NCBI RefSeq assembly: GCF_037811135.1
Contig: NZ_CP149130.1
Span: forward strand, 1,794,501-1,858,500
Direction of reading: 5' to 3'
Source: Aeromonas rivipollensis
GTDB lineage: Bacteria > Pseudomonadota > Gammaproteobacteria > Enterobacterales > Aeromonadaceae
Length of the DNA stretch: 64,000 bases
The notes below the pieces were generated by a model. The model was not told the origin of the DNA and did not search any database. It saw only the letters and a program-made list of their open reading frames with translations. The position numbers and the translations under genes were made by a program. This document shows positions 1 through 12,300 of the stretch, piece by piece (within the stretch, counting starts at the first letter, position 1; every line of letters begins with the position of its first letter).

Positions 1-1
1 C

Positions 2-43
2 GGTTACCAGGGCTTCGTTCATCCGGCATTCCCATTGCCGTGA
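2..43 (+). CDS. C-terminal end of an upstream gene (partial)
   Basis: One frame is open from the window edge and ends in TGA at 41-43, reading GYQGFVHPAFPLP. It stops 18 bp before a strong intrinsic terminator, as expected for the 3' end of a plus-strand gene. The fragment is too short to identify. The other two plus frames read through the terminator, which makes them less likely. Confidence 0.35.
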   Translation, partial: GYQGFVHPAFPLP

Positions 44-60
44 ATCACGCAATTATATTG

Positions 61-88
61 AAAAGGGCCCCAATAAGGGCCCTTTTTT
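61..88 (+). terminator. Rho-independent terminator
   Basis: Inverted repeat AAAGGGCCC / GGGCCCTTT around a CAATAA loop, followed by a run of six T. It ends the transcription unit entering from the left edge and separates it from the adhesin gene. Confidence 0.85.
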
Positions 89-312
89 ATATCCATTTAG
101 AATATATGAAGGTGCTTTGCTGCGATGAAGATACAGAAAGCCTGAAAGGCGAGTTGTTAGTTTATTGATTTATCTGTGTAAAAAATATTCATTCGATTCG
201 CTGCATCGGATGAAGCCAAACAGATTCAATGTTGTACATTTTTGCAACTGAAGCTCGATGGGCGCGCATCTAGAGTGTACGCATCAAGATCTGTCACCCT
301 GGAGCAATGGAT
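89..312 (+). promoter_or_regulatory. Upstream region of the giant adhesin gene
   Basis: About 220 bp between the terminator and the adhesin start. It is AT-rich in its first half (for example the run around 165-195) and must carry the adhesin promoter. I cannot point to a convincing -35/-10 pair. GGAG at 301-304 is the Shine-Dalgarno sequence and lies 8 nt before ATG 313 but only 2 nt before ATG 307. Confidence 0.4.
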
Positions 313-3300
313 ATGCGCACCCAAATCATCGACAAAACCGTCGTCGTCTCTTCCGTGGAAGGCAATGTTCAGATCCTGCTTGCCGATGGCAGCAGCCGTC
401 CTCTCCAGCCTGGCGAGATATTGCAACCGGGCGCCAAGCTCAATATTGCCGACGATGCGAAATTGATGTTGGCACCCTACGATGACAACCCCGGGCAGGC
501 CGCAGCTGCCCCCGCCGAGACAGATACACCGGCCGAAGGGCAACCCTCATCATCGGCCGAGAACAGCAACCTCCCTCCAGAAATTGCGGCCTTGCAAGAA
601 TCCATCCTGCAAGGGGTCGACCCGACCAAGGACTTTGAAGCCGCCGCCGCCGGCGGGGCGCCTGCCGCTGGTGGGGGTGGCGGCATCGGCGGGGTCGCGG
701 GGGCCAGTGGCAACGGCGGCTTTGTCGTCATCGATCGTGTCGGTGATGCGACCATAGCCGAGGCCGGATTTGATACCAGTTATGACGCCTTGCTCGATCA
801 GAATGTGCTGCAGGAAGACGATCTTCTGCCAGAAAATGAGCTCGATGATCTGGATGAATCTGAAGTCACCCAGGAAGACCAAGCCATCAGTGGCAACCTG
901 CTGCTCAACAGCAGCAACTCGGATGGCCCTCAAGATACATCGATTGTTTCCTATAGCTGGGGCAGCAACATCGGCATTCTGGCCGGTGTCGAGAGTTCAT
1001 TGGACGGGATAGGCACCCTCATCATCAATGCCGACGGCTCCTACACCTTTACTCCGGCACTCAATTACACAGGCCCAGTGCCGCCAGCCAACTACATAGT
1101 GACCGATGGCGACGATACCAATAACTCCACTCTGACCATTACCATTACCCCCACGGATGAGACAGTCTCCTTGGGGGGGTTGCAGGTCGAGGGGGGCGAG
1201 CTTGTTCTGAATGAAGCTGCATTGGCCGATGGCAGCAGCCCGGATGCTGCTGGCCTGACCAAGAGCGGCGCCTTCACCTTCAATGCGGCAGATGGCATCC
1301 AGAGCCTGACGCTGGGTGGCGTGGTACTCATCAGTAACGGTCAGGTCATCAGCAGTTTCCCGCAGGCGATCCCGAGCCCTCTGGGCAATCAGCTGTTGGT
1401 GACAGGCATCAGCTACAACCCGGTGACTGGCGCTGGCACTGTGACTTACAGCTACACCCTGAGCGATAACGAGGCTCACACCCAGCCTGCCAATGACACT
1501 GCCCTGACCGAGAGCTTCAACGTTGTGCTGACGGACAGCGACGGTGACAGCACCAGCGCCAGTCTGGATGTGGTGATACTGGATGACGTACCCAGCGTGC
1601 GCCTGCTCCCTGGGGCCGGGGAGCTGGGCGTGGTCAGCGTGGACGAGAGCTTGCCTGCCTTGGGTGGTGCAGACGGCGATGGCATAGGTAGTGCGACCCT
1701 GGCGGCAGCTGTGGTGCAAGCCCAGTTCAGCCATGCCTTCGGGGCGGATGGTGCCGGCAGCATCGGCTACAACCTGGCCCTCAATGGCAGCAATGTGGCG
1801 AGCGGCCTCTATGCGGTTGATCCGCTGGCCGCCAATGGCCAGGGCACCCAGATAGTGCTCAATCAAGTGGGCAATGTCATCACCGGCAGCGCCAACGGGG
1901 TGAGCTACTTCACCCTCACCATAGATACGGCCACGGGTGCCGTGACCCTGAACCTCTTGGACAACGTCTGGCACGGCAATACCGGCAGTCACGATGACAG
2001 CGTCAGCCTGACGCTGAACAGCGGTGTGCTGACCCTGGTGCAGACAGTGACCGATGCCGATGGCGACAACGCCAAGGCCAGCATCGATCTGGGAACCGGC
2101 GGCGTGTTCCGCTTCGAGGACGATGGTCCGACCGCAGGACTGGCCGGTGAGGCCCCGAGTCTGGGGTCGGTGAAGGTGGACGAAAGTCTGCCGGCGCTGG
2201 GCGGCGTGGGCGGCGACGGAATCGTCAGCGCGACCCTGGCGGCAGCTGTGGTGCAAGCCCAGTTCAGCCATGCCTTCGGGGCGGATGGTGCCGGCAGCAT
2301 CGGCTACAACCTGGCCCTCAATGGCAGCAATGTGGCGAGCGGCCTCTATGCGGTTGATCCGCTGGCCGCCAATGGCCAGGGCACCCAGATCCTGCTCAAC
2401 CAAGTGGGCAATGTCATCACCGGCAGCGCCAACGGGGTGAGCTACTTCACCCTCACCATAGATACGGCCACGGGTGCCGTGACCCTGAACCTCTTGGACA
2501 ACGTCTGGCACGGCAATACCGGCAGTCACGATGACAGTGTCAGCCTGACCCTGAACAGCGGTGTGCTGACCCTGGTGCAGACAGTGACCGATGCCGATGG
2601 CGACAACGCCAAGGCCAGCATCGATCTGGGAACCGGCGGCGTGTTCCGCTTCGAGGACGATGGTCCGACCGCAGGACTGGCCGGTGAGGCCCCGAGTCTG
2701 GGGTCGGTGAAGGTGGACGAAAGTCTGCCGGCGCTGGGCGGCGTGGGCGGCGACGGAATCGTCAGCGCGACCCTGGCTGCCGCGACGGTGCAAGCCCAGT
2801 TCAGCCATGCCTTCGGTGCGGACGGAGCGGGCAATATCGGCTACAACCTGGCCCTCAATGGCAGCAATGTGGCGAGCGGCCTCTATGCGGTTGATCCGCT
2901 GGCCGCCAATGGCCAGGGCACCCAGATAGTGCTCAATCAAGTGGGCAATGTCATCACCGGCAGCGCCAACGGGGTGAGCTACTTCACCCTCACCATAGAT
3001 CCGGCCACGGGTGCCGTGACCCTGAACCTCTTGGACAACGTCTGGCACGGCAATACCGGCAGTCACGATGACAGCGTCAGCCTGACGCTGAACAGCGGTG
3101 TGCTGACCCTGGTGCAGACAGTGACCGATGCCGATGGCGACAACGCCAAGGCCAGCATCGATCTGGGGACGGGTGGCGTGTTCCGCTTCGAGGACGATGG
3201 CCCGACCGCGGGGCTGGCAACCCAGGCCCCGAGTCTGGGGTCGGTGAAGGTGGACGAGAGTCTGCCGGCGCTGGGCGGCGTAGGCGGTGACGGTATCGTC

Positions 3301-6300
3301 AGTGCGACCCTGGCCGCCGCCACGGTGCAAGCCCAGTTCAGCCATGCCTTCGGTGCGGATGGTGCGGGCAGCATCGGCTACACCCTGGCCCTCAATGGCA
3401 GCAATGTGGCGAGCGGCCTCTATGCGGTTGATCCGCTGGCCGCCAATGGCCAGGGCACCCAGATCCTGCTCAACCAAGTGGGCAATGTCATCACCGGCAG
3501 CGCCAACGGGGTGAGCTACTTCACCCTCACCATAGATCCGGCCACGGGCGCCGTGACCCTGAACCTCTTGGACAACGTCTGGCACGGCAATACCGGCAGT
3601 CACGATGACAGCGTCAGCCTGACCCTGAACAGCGGTGTGCTGACCCTGGTGCAGACAGTGACCGATGCCGATGGCGACAACGCCAAGGCCAGCATCGATC
3701 TGGGCGTCAACGGGACGTTCCGCTTCGAAGACGATGGCCCGACGGCCGGACTGGCAACTCAGGCCCCGAGTCTGGGGTCGGTGAAGGTGGACGAGAGTCT
3801 GCCGGCGCTGGGCGGCGTAGGCGGTGACGGTATCGTCAGTGCGACCCTGGCCGCCGCGACGGTGCAAGCCCAGTTCAGCCATGCCTTCGGTGCGGATGGT
3901 GCGGGCAGCATCGGCTACACCCTGGCCCTCAATGGCAGCAATGTGGCGAGCGGCCTCTATGCGGTTGACCCGCTGGCCGTCAATGGCCAGGGCACCCAGA
4001 TAGTGCTCAACCAAGTGGGCAATGTCATCACCGGCAGCGCCAACGGGGTGAGCTACTTCACCCTCACCATAGATCCGGTCACGGGTGCCGTGACCCTGAA
4101 CCTCTTGGACAACGTCTGGCACGGCAATACCGGCAGTCACGATGACAGTGTCAGCCTGACCCTGAACAGCGGTGTGCTGACCCTGGTGCAGACCATCACC
4201 GATGCCGATGGCGACAACGCCAAGGCCAGCATCGATCTGGGCGTCAACGGGACGTTCCGCTTCGAGGACGATGGCCCCGTGCAGTCTGGCAACGGGCAAG
4301 GCCCCATTGTGCATGGTTCGGTACAGGAGGATGCTCTGACGCTGGCTGGCGGAGCTCCCCATGAGGGCAACCATGAAGGGCCCGGGCAGACCACCACGGT
4401 CAGCGATACCTCGGGCTCTCTGAATACCTTGGTGGAATTCGGGGCAGATGGCCCTGGCGTGTTCAGTCTGTCGAATAATGTCAGTTCACTGGTCTCACAA
4501 GGGCTGAGCAGCGGCGGTGTGGCGCTGAGTTATAGCGTGGCGGGCAATGTGCTGACAGCAACCGCAGGCGGGACAGTGATCTTCACCTTGACGGTGGCTG
4601 CTGACGGTGATTATTCCTTCACCCTGAAGGGACCGCTGGATCATCCTGTCAAGGAAGGGTTGCCGAATGGCGATAATGAGTTGCTGCCGGTACCTATTGA
4701 CTTCTCGGGTGTCCTGGTTGCAACCGATGGGGATGGTGATCGGGTCCAGGGCTTCACGAAAGGGTCATTCGTCATCGATGTGCAGGATGATATTCCGGTG
4801 GCCCAAGATGACTACGCCACCGTGCTTGCCGGTCAGTCTCAGAACATCAATATGGTGTTTGTGCTCGACTTCAGCGGCAGTATCGATAATAACGAACTGA
4901 ATGTCATGCTCGATGCAGTACGTACCGCAGGGCAGGCGCTGTTCAATACCTCTGGTGGCCAAGTCAAGATCCAGATTGTGGCGTTTTCCGGCGATTCCAT
5001 TGCTTATCTGCCAACCGACAACATCGCCGCGTTTACGAATCTGGTGAACTCACTGAACCCGCAAGAGCCAGGCGGTGTTCGTCCATTCAATGGCAGCACC
5101 GACTTTACCGATGCCATCCAGGAGACCATTGCTTCCTATACCCCGATCTCGGGGTGGAACAATCAGGTGGTCTTTATCAGCGATGGTGACCCCAATGAGC
5201 AAACCGGCCCAGGTGGTGCTTCACTCACCAACACGGTGGCAACCAACTGGAACAATTTCGTCGATACCAACCTAGTCAATGTCACCACCATAGGCATTGG
5301 CAATGGGATCAATGATATCCGCCTGCAAGAAGTCGACCTGGATGCGGGTCCGAACAATACCCCGCTGCGAGTGAACAACTTCGGCGATCTGGTCGATACC
5401 CTGCTCAATCAGGTCATTGGTGGTCTGGTGCAAGGCAACGTACTCAACGGCTCCAACAACGTCGTGGGTGGTGGGGACGATGATGCCTATGGCGCTGATG
5501 GCCCGGGTTATATCCAGTCCATCAAGATTGGTGCGACTACCTACAGCTGGGACGGGGTGCTCGATGGCGATCAGCAGCTGACGGCCGTCACTACTCCCGC
5601 GGGTGGCAAGTTGAGCTTCAACTTCTCCACTGGGGCATGGAGTTACCAGGCCCCCGCCAATGTGAATGGCGATCTGACCGAGGACTTCCAATACACCCTC
5701 ATCGACAAGGACGGCGATCCGGCCACGGCTACCCTGCATCTATATGTCGAAGATGTGGGCTCGGTGGAGGCTTATGTCGATGAGGATGAGTTGCCAACTG
5801 GCCTCACCGATAATGACAGCGTCACCAGTAGCGTCAGTGGCACTGTAGCCCCCTTGATTGTCGGTCCGGATAATTCCGCGACCATCAGCCTCAGCACTGA
5901 TACCAGTGGTGTGACCCCGGCCAGTTCGGGTGGTGTGGCGCTGGTCTATACGGTAGTGGGCGATACCCTGACCGCCACGGCCAATGGGGCTACTGTGTTT
6001 ACGCTCCAGGTTGGTTCAAATGGCAGCTATCAGTTCAACTTGGTCAAGTCACTGAATCATCCGCTGGGTAACGGTGATGACAACGAACTGCTGACCCTAG
6101 ATTTCACCAGCATCCTGAAGGCCACCGGCGGCAGTGGCACTTTGGCTGGCAGCTTCCTGATCCATGTCGAAGACGACGTGCCAATGGCCAACAACGATGC
6201 GGACAGCGCCGTCGAAGGGGTGTTCACCCCGGTCACCGGCAACGTCATCACCGGGCTGGGTACCACGGGCGGCGCCGGTGGTGCGGGGGCGGACGTCAAG

Positions 6301-9300
6301 GGGGCGGACGACGCGGCGGTCAGCCAGGTCGTCGGCTTCAATGGCAGCACCGACAGCAACCCGTCGGGTGGCTTCACGGTCACGGGCCAGTACGGCAACC
6401 TGACCATGGGCCCGGATGGCGAGTACAGCTACACGCTGACCGCGGCCTCGGTGCCGGTCGGGGCAACGGACGTGTTCACCTACACACTCAAGGATGGTGA
6501 CAACGACACGGACCCGGCGACCCTGACCATCAACATCGGCCAGGATACCCGCACACCAGTGCTTACCATCGGCAATGCGACGGTGGACGAAGAGGGTCTG
6601 CCGGTCCGTGGCAGCGAGCCAGCCGGTTCGGCTGCGGCAGGCAACTCCGAGATATTCACCGGCAGCTTCACCGTCAATACGCAAGGTGAAAACCTCACCG
6701 GGCTGACCATCGGGGGTCAGGTCTACAACTTGGTCAGCGGCGGCAGCCAGACGCTGGTAGACAACGCGCAGGGAACGCTGGTCGTGACCGGGGTGACCGG
6801 TCCGAGCGGGGGTCTGTACACGGTGAACTACACCTACACGCTCAAGGACAATGTGCTCACGCACAGCGTGCAGGGGGATGATGACACGGTCAATGGCCCG
6901 CTGTTCGTGGTGTCTGCCACGGATGCCACGGGGGATGTTGGTACCGGTAATCTCCAGGTGGTCATCAGCGATGATGCCCCGACGGCCAACAACGATGCGG
7001 ACAGCGCCGTCGAAGGGGTGTTCACCCCGGTCACCGGCAACGTCATCACCGGGCTGGGTACCACGGGCGGCGCCGGTGGTGCGGGGGCGGACGTCAAGGG
7101 GGCGGACGACGCGGCGGTCAGCCAGGTTGTCGGCTTCAATGGCAGCACCGACAGCAACCCGTCGGGTGGCTTCACGGTCACGGGCCAGTACGGCAACCTG
7201 ACCATGGGCCCGGACGGCGAGTACAGCTACACGCTGACCGCGGCCTCTGTGCCGGTCGGGGCAACGGACGTGTTCACCTACACACTCAAGGATGGTGACA
7301 ACGACACGGACCCGGCCACCCTGACCATCAACATCGGCCAGGATACCCGCACACCGGTGCTTACCATCGGCAATGCGACGGTAGACGAAGAGGGTCTGCC
7401 GGTCCGTGGCAGCGAGCCGGCCGGTTCGGCTGCGGCAGGCAACTCCGAGATATTCACCGGCAGCTTCACCGTCAATACGCAAGGTGAAAACCTCACCGGG
7501 CTGACCATCGGGGGTCAGGTCTACAACCTGGTCAGCGGCGGCAGCCAGACGCTGGTAGACAACGCGCAGGGAACGCTGGTCGTGACCGGGGTGACCGGTC
7601 CGAGCGGTGGGCTGTACACGGTGAACTACACCTACACGCTCAAGGACAATGTGCTCACGCACAGCGTGCAAGGGGATGATGACACGGTCAACGGCCCGCT
7701 GTTCGTGGTGTCTGCCACGGATGCCACGGGGGATGTTGGTACCGGTAATCTCCAGGTGGTCATCAGCGATGATGCCCCGACGGCCAACAACGATGCGGAC
7801 AGCGCCGTCGAAGGGGTGTTCACCCCGGTCACCGGCAACGTCATCACCGGGCTGGGTACCACGGGCGGCGCCGGTGGTGCGGGGGCGGACGTCAAGGGGG
7901 CGGACGACGCGGCGGTCAGCCAGGTCGTCGGCTTCAATGGCAGCACCGACAGCAACCCGTCGGGTGGCTTCACGGTCACGGGCCAGTACGGCAACCTGAC
8001 CATGGGCCCGGATGGCGAGTACAGCTACACGCTGACCGCGGCCTCGGTGCCGGTCGGGGCAACGGACGTGTTCACCTACACACTCAAGGATGGTGACAAC
8101 GACACGGACCCGGCGACCCTGACCATCAACATCGGCCAGGATACCCGCACACCAGTGCTTACCATCGGCAATGCGACGGTGGACGAAGAGGGTCTGCCGG
8201 TCCGTGGCAGCGAGCCAGCCGGTTCGGCTGCGGCAGGCAACTCCGAGATATTCACCGGCAGCTTCACCGTCAATACGCAAGGTGAAAACCTCACCGGGCT
8301 GACCATCGGGGGTCAGGTCTACAACTTGGTCAGCGGCGGCAGCCAGACGCTGGTAGACAACGCGCAGGGAACGCTGGTCGTGACCGGGGTGACCGGTCCG
8401 AGCGGGGGTCTGTACACGGTGAACTACACCTACACGCTCAAGGACAATGTGCTCACGCACAGCGTGCAGGGGGATGATGACACGGTCAATGGCCCGCTGT
8501 TCGTGGTGTCTGCCACGGATGCCACGGGGGATGTTGGTACCGGTAATCTCCAGGTGGTCATCAGCGATGATGCCCCGACGGCCAACAACGATGCGGACAG
8601 CGCCGTCGAAGGGGTGTTCACCCCGGTCACCGGCAACGTCATCACCGGGCTGGGTACCACGGGCGGCGCCGGTGGTGCGGGGGCGGACGTCAAGGGGGCG
8701 GACGATGCGGCGGTCAGCCAGGTCGTCGGCTTCAATGGCAGCACCGACAGCAACCCGTCGGGTGGCTTCACGGTCACGGGCCAGTACGGCAACCTGACCA
8801 TGGGCCCGGACGGCGAGTACAGCTACACGCTGACCGCGGCCTCTGTGCCGGTCGGGGCAACGGACGTGTTCACCTACACACTCAAGGATGGTGACAACGA
8901 CACTGACCCGGCCACCCTGACCATCAACATCGGCCAGGATACCCGCACACCGGTGCTTACCATCGGCAATGCGACGGTAGACGAAGAGGGTCTGCCGGTC
9001 CGTGGCAGCGAGCCGGCCGGTTCGGCTGCGGCAGGCAACTCCGAGATATTCACCGGCAGCTTCACCGTCAATACGCAAGGTGAAAACCTCACCGGGCTGA
9101 CCATCGGGGGTCAGGTCTACAACCTGGTCAGCGGCGGCAGCCAGACGCTGGTAGACAACGCGCAGGGAACGCTGGTCGTGACCGGGGTGACCGGTCCGAG
9201 CGGTGGGCTGTACACGGTGAACTACACCTACACGCTCAAGGACAATGTGCTCACGCACAGCGTGCAGGGGGATGATGACACGGTCAATGGCCCGCTGTTC

Positions 9301-12300
9301 GTGGTGTCTGCCACGGATGCCACGGGGGATGTTGGTACCGGTAATCTCCAGGTGGTCATCAGCGATGATGCCCCGACGGCCAACAACGATGCGGACAGCG
9401 CCGTCGAAGGGGTGTTCACCCCGGTCACCGGCAACGTCATCACCGGGCTGGGTACCACGGGCGGCGCCGGTGGTGCGGGGGCGGACGTCAAGGGGGCGGA
9501 CGATGCGGCGGTCAGCCAGGTTGTCGGCTTCAATGGCAGCACCGACAGCAACCCGTCGGGCGGCTTCACGGTCACGGGCCAGTACGGCAACCTGACCATG
9601 GGCCCGGATGGCGAGTACAGCTACACGCTGACCGCGGCCTCGGTGCCGGTCGGGGCAACGGACGTGTTCACCTACACACTCAAGGATGGTGACAACGACA
9701 CGGACCCGGCGACCCTGACCATCAACATCGGCCAGGATACCCGCACACCAGTGCTTACCATCGGCAATGCGACGGTGGACGAAGAGGGTCTGCCGGTCCG
9801 TGGCAGCGAGCCAGCCGGTTCGGCTGCGGCAGGCAACTCCGAGATATTCACCGGCAGCTTCACCGTCAATACGCAAGGTGAAAACCTCACCGGGCTGACC
9901 ATCGGGGGTCAGGTCTACAACTTGGTCAGCGGCGGCAGCCAGACGCTGGTAGACAACGCGCAGGGAACGCTGGTCGTGACCGGGGTGACCGGTCCGAGCG
10001 GGGGTCTGTACACGGTGAACTACACCTACACGCTCAAGGACAATGTGCTCACGCACAGCGTGCAGGGGGATGATGACACGGTCAATGGCCCGCTGTTCGT
10101 GGTGTCTGCCACGGATGCCACGGGGGATGTTGGTACCGGTAATCTCCAGGTGGTCATCAGCGATGATGCCCCGACGGCCAACAACGATGCGGACAGCGCC
10201 GTCGAAGGGGTGTTCACCCCGGTCACCGGCAACGTCATCACCGGGCTGGGTACCACGGGCGGCGCCGGTGGTGCGGGGGCGGACGTCAAGGGGGCGGACG
10301 ACGCGGCGGTCAGCCAGGTTGTCGGCTTCAATGGCAGCACCGACAGCAACCCGTCGGGTGGCTTCACGGTCACGGGCCAGTACGGCAACCTGACCATGGG
10401 CCCGGATGGCGAGTACAGCTACACGCTGACCGCGGCCTCGGTGCCGGTCGGGGCAACGGACGTGTTCACCTACACACTCAAGGATGGTGACAACGACACG
10501 GACCCGGCGACCCTGACCATCAACATCGGCCAGGATACCCGCACACCGGTGCTTACCATCGGCAATGCGACGGTAGACGAAGAGGGTCTGCCGGTCCGTG
10601 GCAGCGAGCCGGCCGGTTCGGCTGCGGCAGGCAACTCCGAGATATTCACCGGCAGCTTCACCGTCAATACGCAAGGTGAAAACCTCACCGGGCTGACCAT
10701 CGGGGGTCAGGTCTACAACCTGGTCAGCGGCGGCAGCCAGACGCTGGTAGACAACGCGCAGGGAACGCTGGTCGTGACCGGGGTGACCGGTCCGAGCGGT
10801 GGGCTGTACACGGTGAACTACACCTACACGCTCAAGGACAATGTGCTCACGCACAGCGTGCAAGGGGATGATGACACGGTCAACGGCCCGCTGTTCGTGG
10901 TGTCTGCCACGGATGCCACGGGGGATGTTGGCACCGGCAATCTCCAGGTGGTCATCAGCGATGATGCCCCGACAGCGAATGCAGTGACCAATGCCGGTCA
11001 GGCTACTCAGGTGCAAAACACCAACCTGATGCTGATCCTCGATATCTCCGGCAGTATGGATGAATCATCTGGGTATCAGGGCATGAGTCGGTTGCAGGTC
11101 ATGCAGAAGTCGGCACTGGAGCTGCTAGATAAATACAGCGCTTATGGCAATGTGATGGTCAACATCATCACCTTTGCTACCTTGGCATCCAATCCCACAG
11201 GGACCTGGGTGAGCGTCGATGCGGCCAAGACGATCATTCTTGGCCTCTCGTCGACAGATTCGACAAACTACGATGATGCGCTGAACGATGCCATCAATGC
11301 CTTTGCGGCGAGCAACAAGATAGTCGGAGCGCAAAACGTCTCCTACTTCATGTCGGATGGTTTGCCCAACGCGAGCAACGTCAGCAACTCCGCAACTGTT
11401 CCCGATGGTTCAAACAGCTTCGGGGATGGTGATGGCATCAGTGCCGCCAACGAGAAAGACTGGACCGATTTCCTGACGGCGAACAACATCAACTCCTTTG
11501 CACTCGGGATGGGCTCTGGTGCAACCCAATCGGCACTCAATCCGATCGCCTACAACGGGGTCAGCGGAGCAAGCCCGGCGAACACCACAGCAGTGGTGGT
11601 GACGGACTTCAGCCAGCTGGCCGCCACTCTGCTCAGCACCGTTGTGGCGCCTCCTCTGTCCGGACAACTGATCGATGGTGTAACAGCGAGTACCGGGGCT
11701 GACGGTGGCTGGATCAATTCCATCACAGTTGCGGGCGTTACTTACAGCTATAACCAGAAGACTGATACTTCGGGCGTCTCGGGTGGGGCTTCAGCCGGTA
11801 CCTTTAATACGACGACCAACGAATGGTCAATCACGGTCGCCGGGGGCATCCTCAAGGTTGACATGGACAACGGTGTATATACCTATACTCCGCCATCATC
11901 CATACCAGTTGGTGGTATCAATCAGAGCTTTGGCTACAGCGTGATCGATAACGATGGGGATACTGCGTCCAGCACCTTGTCCATCATCGTCAATCCGGCG
12001 GTCGGTCCTACCGTGGTGCGTGATGACTTCATCATCACCAATCAGGATCCGTCCACCATCCCGGATTGGGCCCTGCTGGTCAACGATACGGGGCCGCTGG
12101 CGGCTACCCAGACGATCATAGGGGTCTCGGGCGCGGTCAGTGGTACGGTAACCGACAATGTGGGCTCGGTGACCTTCGATGATACCTCGGGCAATATCAC
12201 ACCCAACACTTATCAGGGGTCCTTCAACTACACCAACAGCACGACCTCGGATACTGCCAAGGTCTTCGTGGATGTGCAGAGCGGGACGCTCACCGGGAGC

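Noticed and set aside
997-4374. 1125-codon antisense ORF across the 537-bp repeats
   Set aside because: Same effect: a stop-free frame opposite in-register GC-rich repeats of the adhesin.
1627-10974. Regular repeats considered as CRISPR-like or as a genomic tandem array of genes
   Set aside because: Units are hundreds of bases, all in one reading frame, and encode protein modules; there are no spacers.
6097-11016. 1639-codon antisense ORF across the 798-bp repeats
   Set aside because: The repeat period is a multiple of three, so one stop-free antisense unit stays open through all copies. The product is repetitive, has no family resemblance and lies opposite the adhesin.
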